Program-made: the position numbers and the translations under genes | The notes under the pieces: model-generated | What the model was told of the DNA's origin: nothing | Seen by the model: the letters and a program-made list of their open reading frames with translations, nothing else | Database searches by the model: none | Shown here: one piece after another, positions 50,812 through 50,915 of the stretch | Position numbering within the stretch: the stretch's first letter is position 1 | How the letters are laid out: the number at the start of each line of letters is the position of its first letter | Assembly (NCBI GenBank): GCA_017643025.1 | Contig: JAEPOG010000009.1 | Location: forward strand, 1-50,915 | Reading direction: 5' to 3' | DNA length: 50,915 bases | Origin: Rhizobiaceae bacterium | Lineage (GTDB): Bacteria; Pseudomonadota; Alphaproteobacteria; Rhizobiales; Rhizobiaceae

Positions 50812-50915
50812 CTCGCGCCTCGAACTCGACGGGGCTCATATAGCCCAACGTCGAGTGCCTTCGCCGAGGATTGTAGAAGCGCTCGACGTAATCGAACACG
50901 TCCGCCCTGGCGTCA
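50798..50915 (-). CDS. IS3-family OrfB C-terminus, running off the window
   Basis: The minus strand encodes DARADVFDYVERFYNPRRRH, STLGYMSPVEFEARAMLA and a TAA at 50798. The FYNPRRRHSTLGYMSP block is the conserved end of IS3 OrfB. The frame is open to the right edge, so the gene continues outside; its intactness cannot be judged. This element interrupts istA. Confidence 0.85.
   Translation of the reverse strand, partial: DARADVFDYVERFYNPRRRHSTLGYMSPVEFEARAMLA

Overview
The window looks like an accessory, IS-rich stretch of an alphaproteobacterial (Rhizobiales, Phyllobacteriaceae/Mesorhizobium-like) genome, either a plasmid or a genomic island. The reasons are high GC, a DUF768-type small protein typical of Mesorhizobium relatives, a perfect CtrA-type box, TRAP and polyamine-type importers, and remnants of at least seven IS families (IS110, IS256, IS3, IS4, ISL3, IS21 and a serine recombinase). 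No rRNA, tRNA or CRISPR array was seen. All family assignments come from reading motifs, not from a search.

Layout. 0-14.4 kb is a patchwork of signalling and small genes broken by insertion elements: an IS110 fragment, an IS256 element (about 1536-2873), a 5'-truncated repeat protein with a C-terminal HTH, a GGDEF/EAL c-di-GMP pair, DUF1330 plus HxlR, two PilZ paralogues (one frameshifted), an MBL-fold hydrolase, and an EAL gene cut by an IS3 element. 14.4-31.6 kb is a carboxylate catabolic regulon: a TRAP importer, enoyl-CoA hydratase, MDR oxidoreductase, a deleted SDR, a TetR regulator, acyl-CoA dehydrogenase, a complete E1alpha/E1beta/E2/E3 2-oxoacid (acetoin-type) dehydrogenase complex, a MaoC pair, two acyl-CoA synthetases and a SnoaL-like protein. 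A recurring 14-bp palindrome (ATACYNNNNRGTAT) lies in front of the transcription units and of the TetR gene, so one regulator probably controls all of it. No thiolase is present.

31.7-33.4 kb is IS debris. 33.7-45.5 kb is a second, compact catabolic island. A seven-gene operon with mostly 4-nt overlaps (SIS-domain protein, PfkB kinase, BtpA/SgcQ protein, two PuuE-like deacetylase-fold hydrolases, a hydantoin-racemase-like protein, an amidohydrolase) diverges from a DeoR regulator followed by a four-gene polyamine-type ABC importer. The logic suggests uptake and phosphorylation of a sugar-linked nitrogenous compound, cleavage of the sugar-N bond, and opening and deamination of the released ring. 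I do not recognise this gene combination as a characterised pathway. It is the best candidate for an undescribed system here.

45.5-50.9 kb is again IS material: an ISL3 element, an IS110 3' fragment, an IS3 remnant almost identical to one at 14.2 kb, a serine recombinase without its catalytic domain, and an IS21 istA cut by another IS3 element at the window edge.
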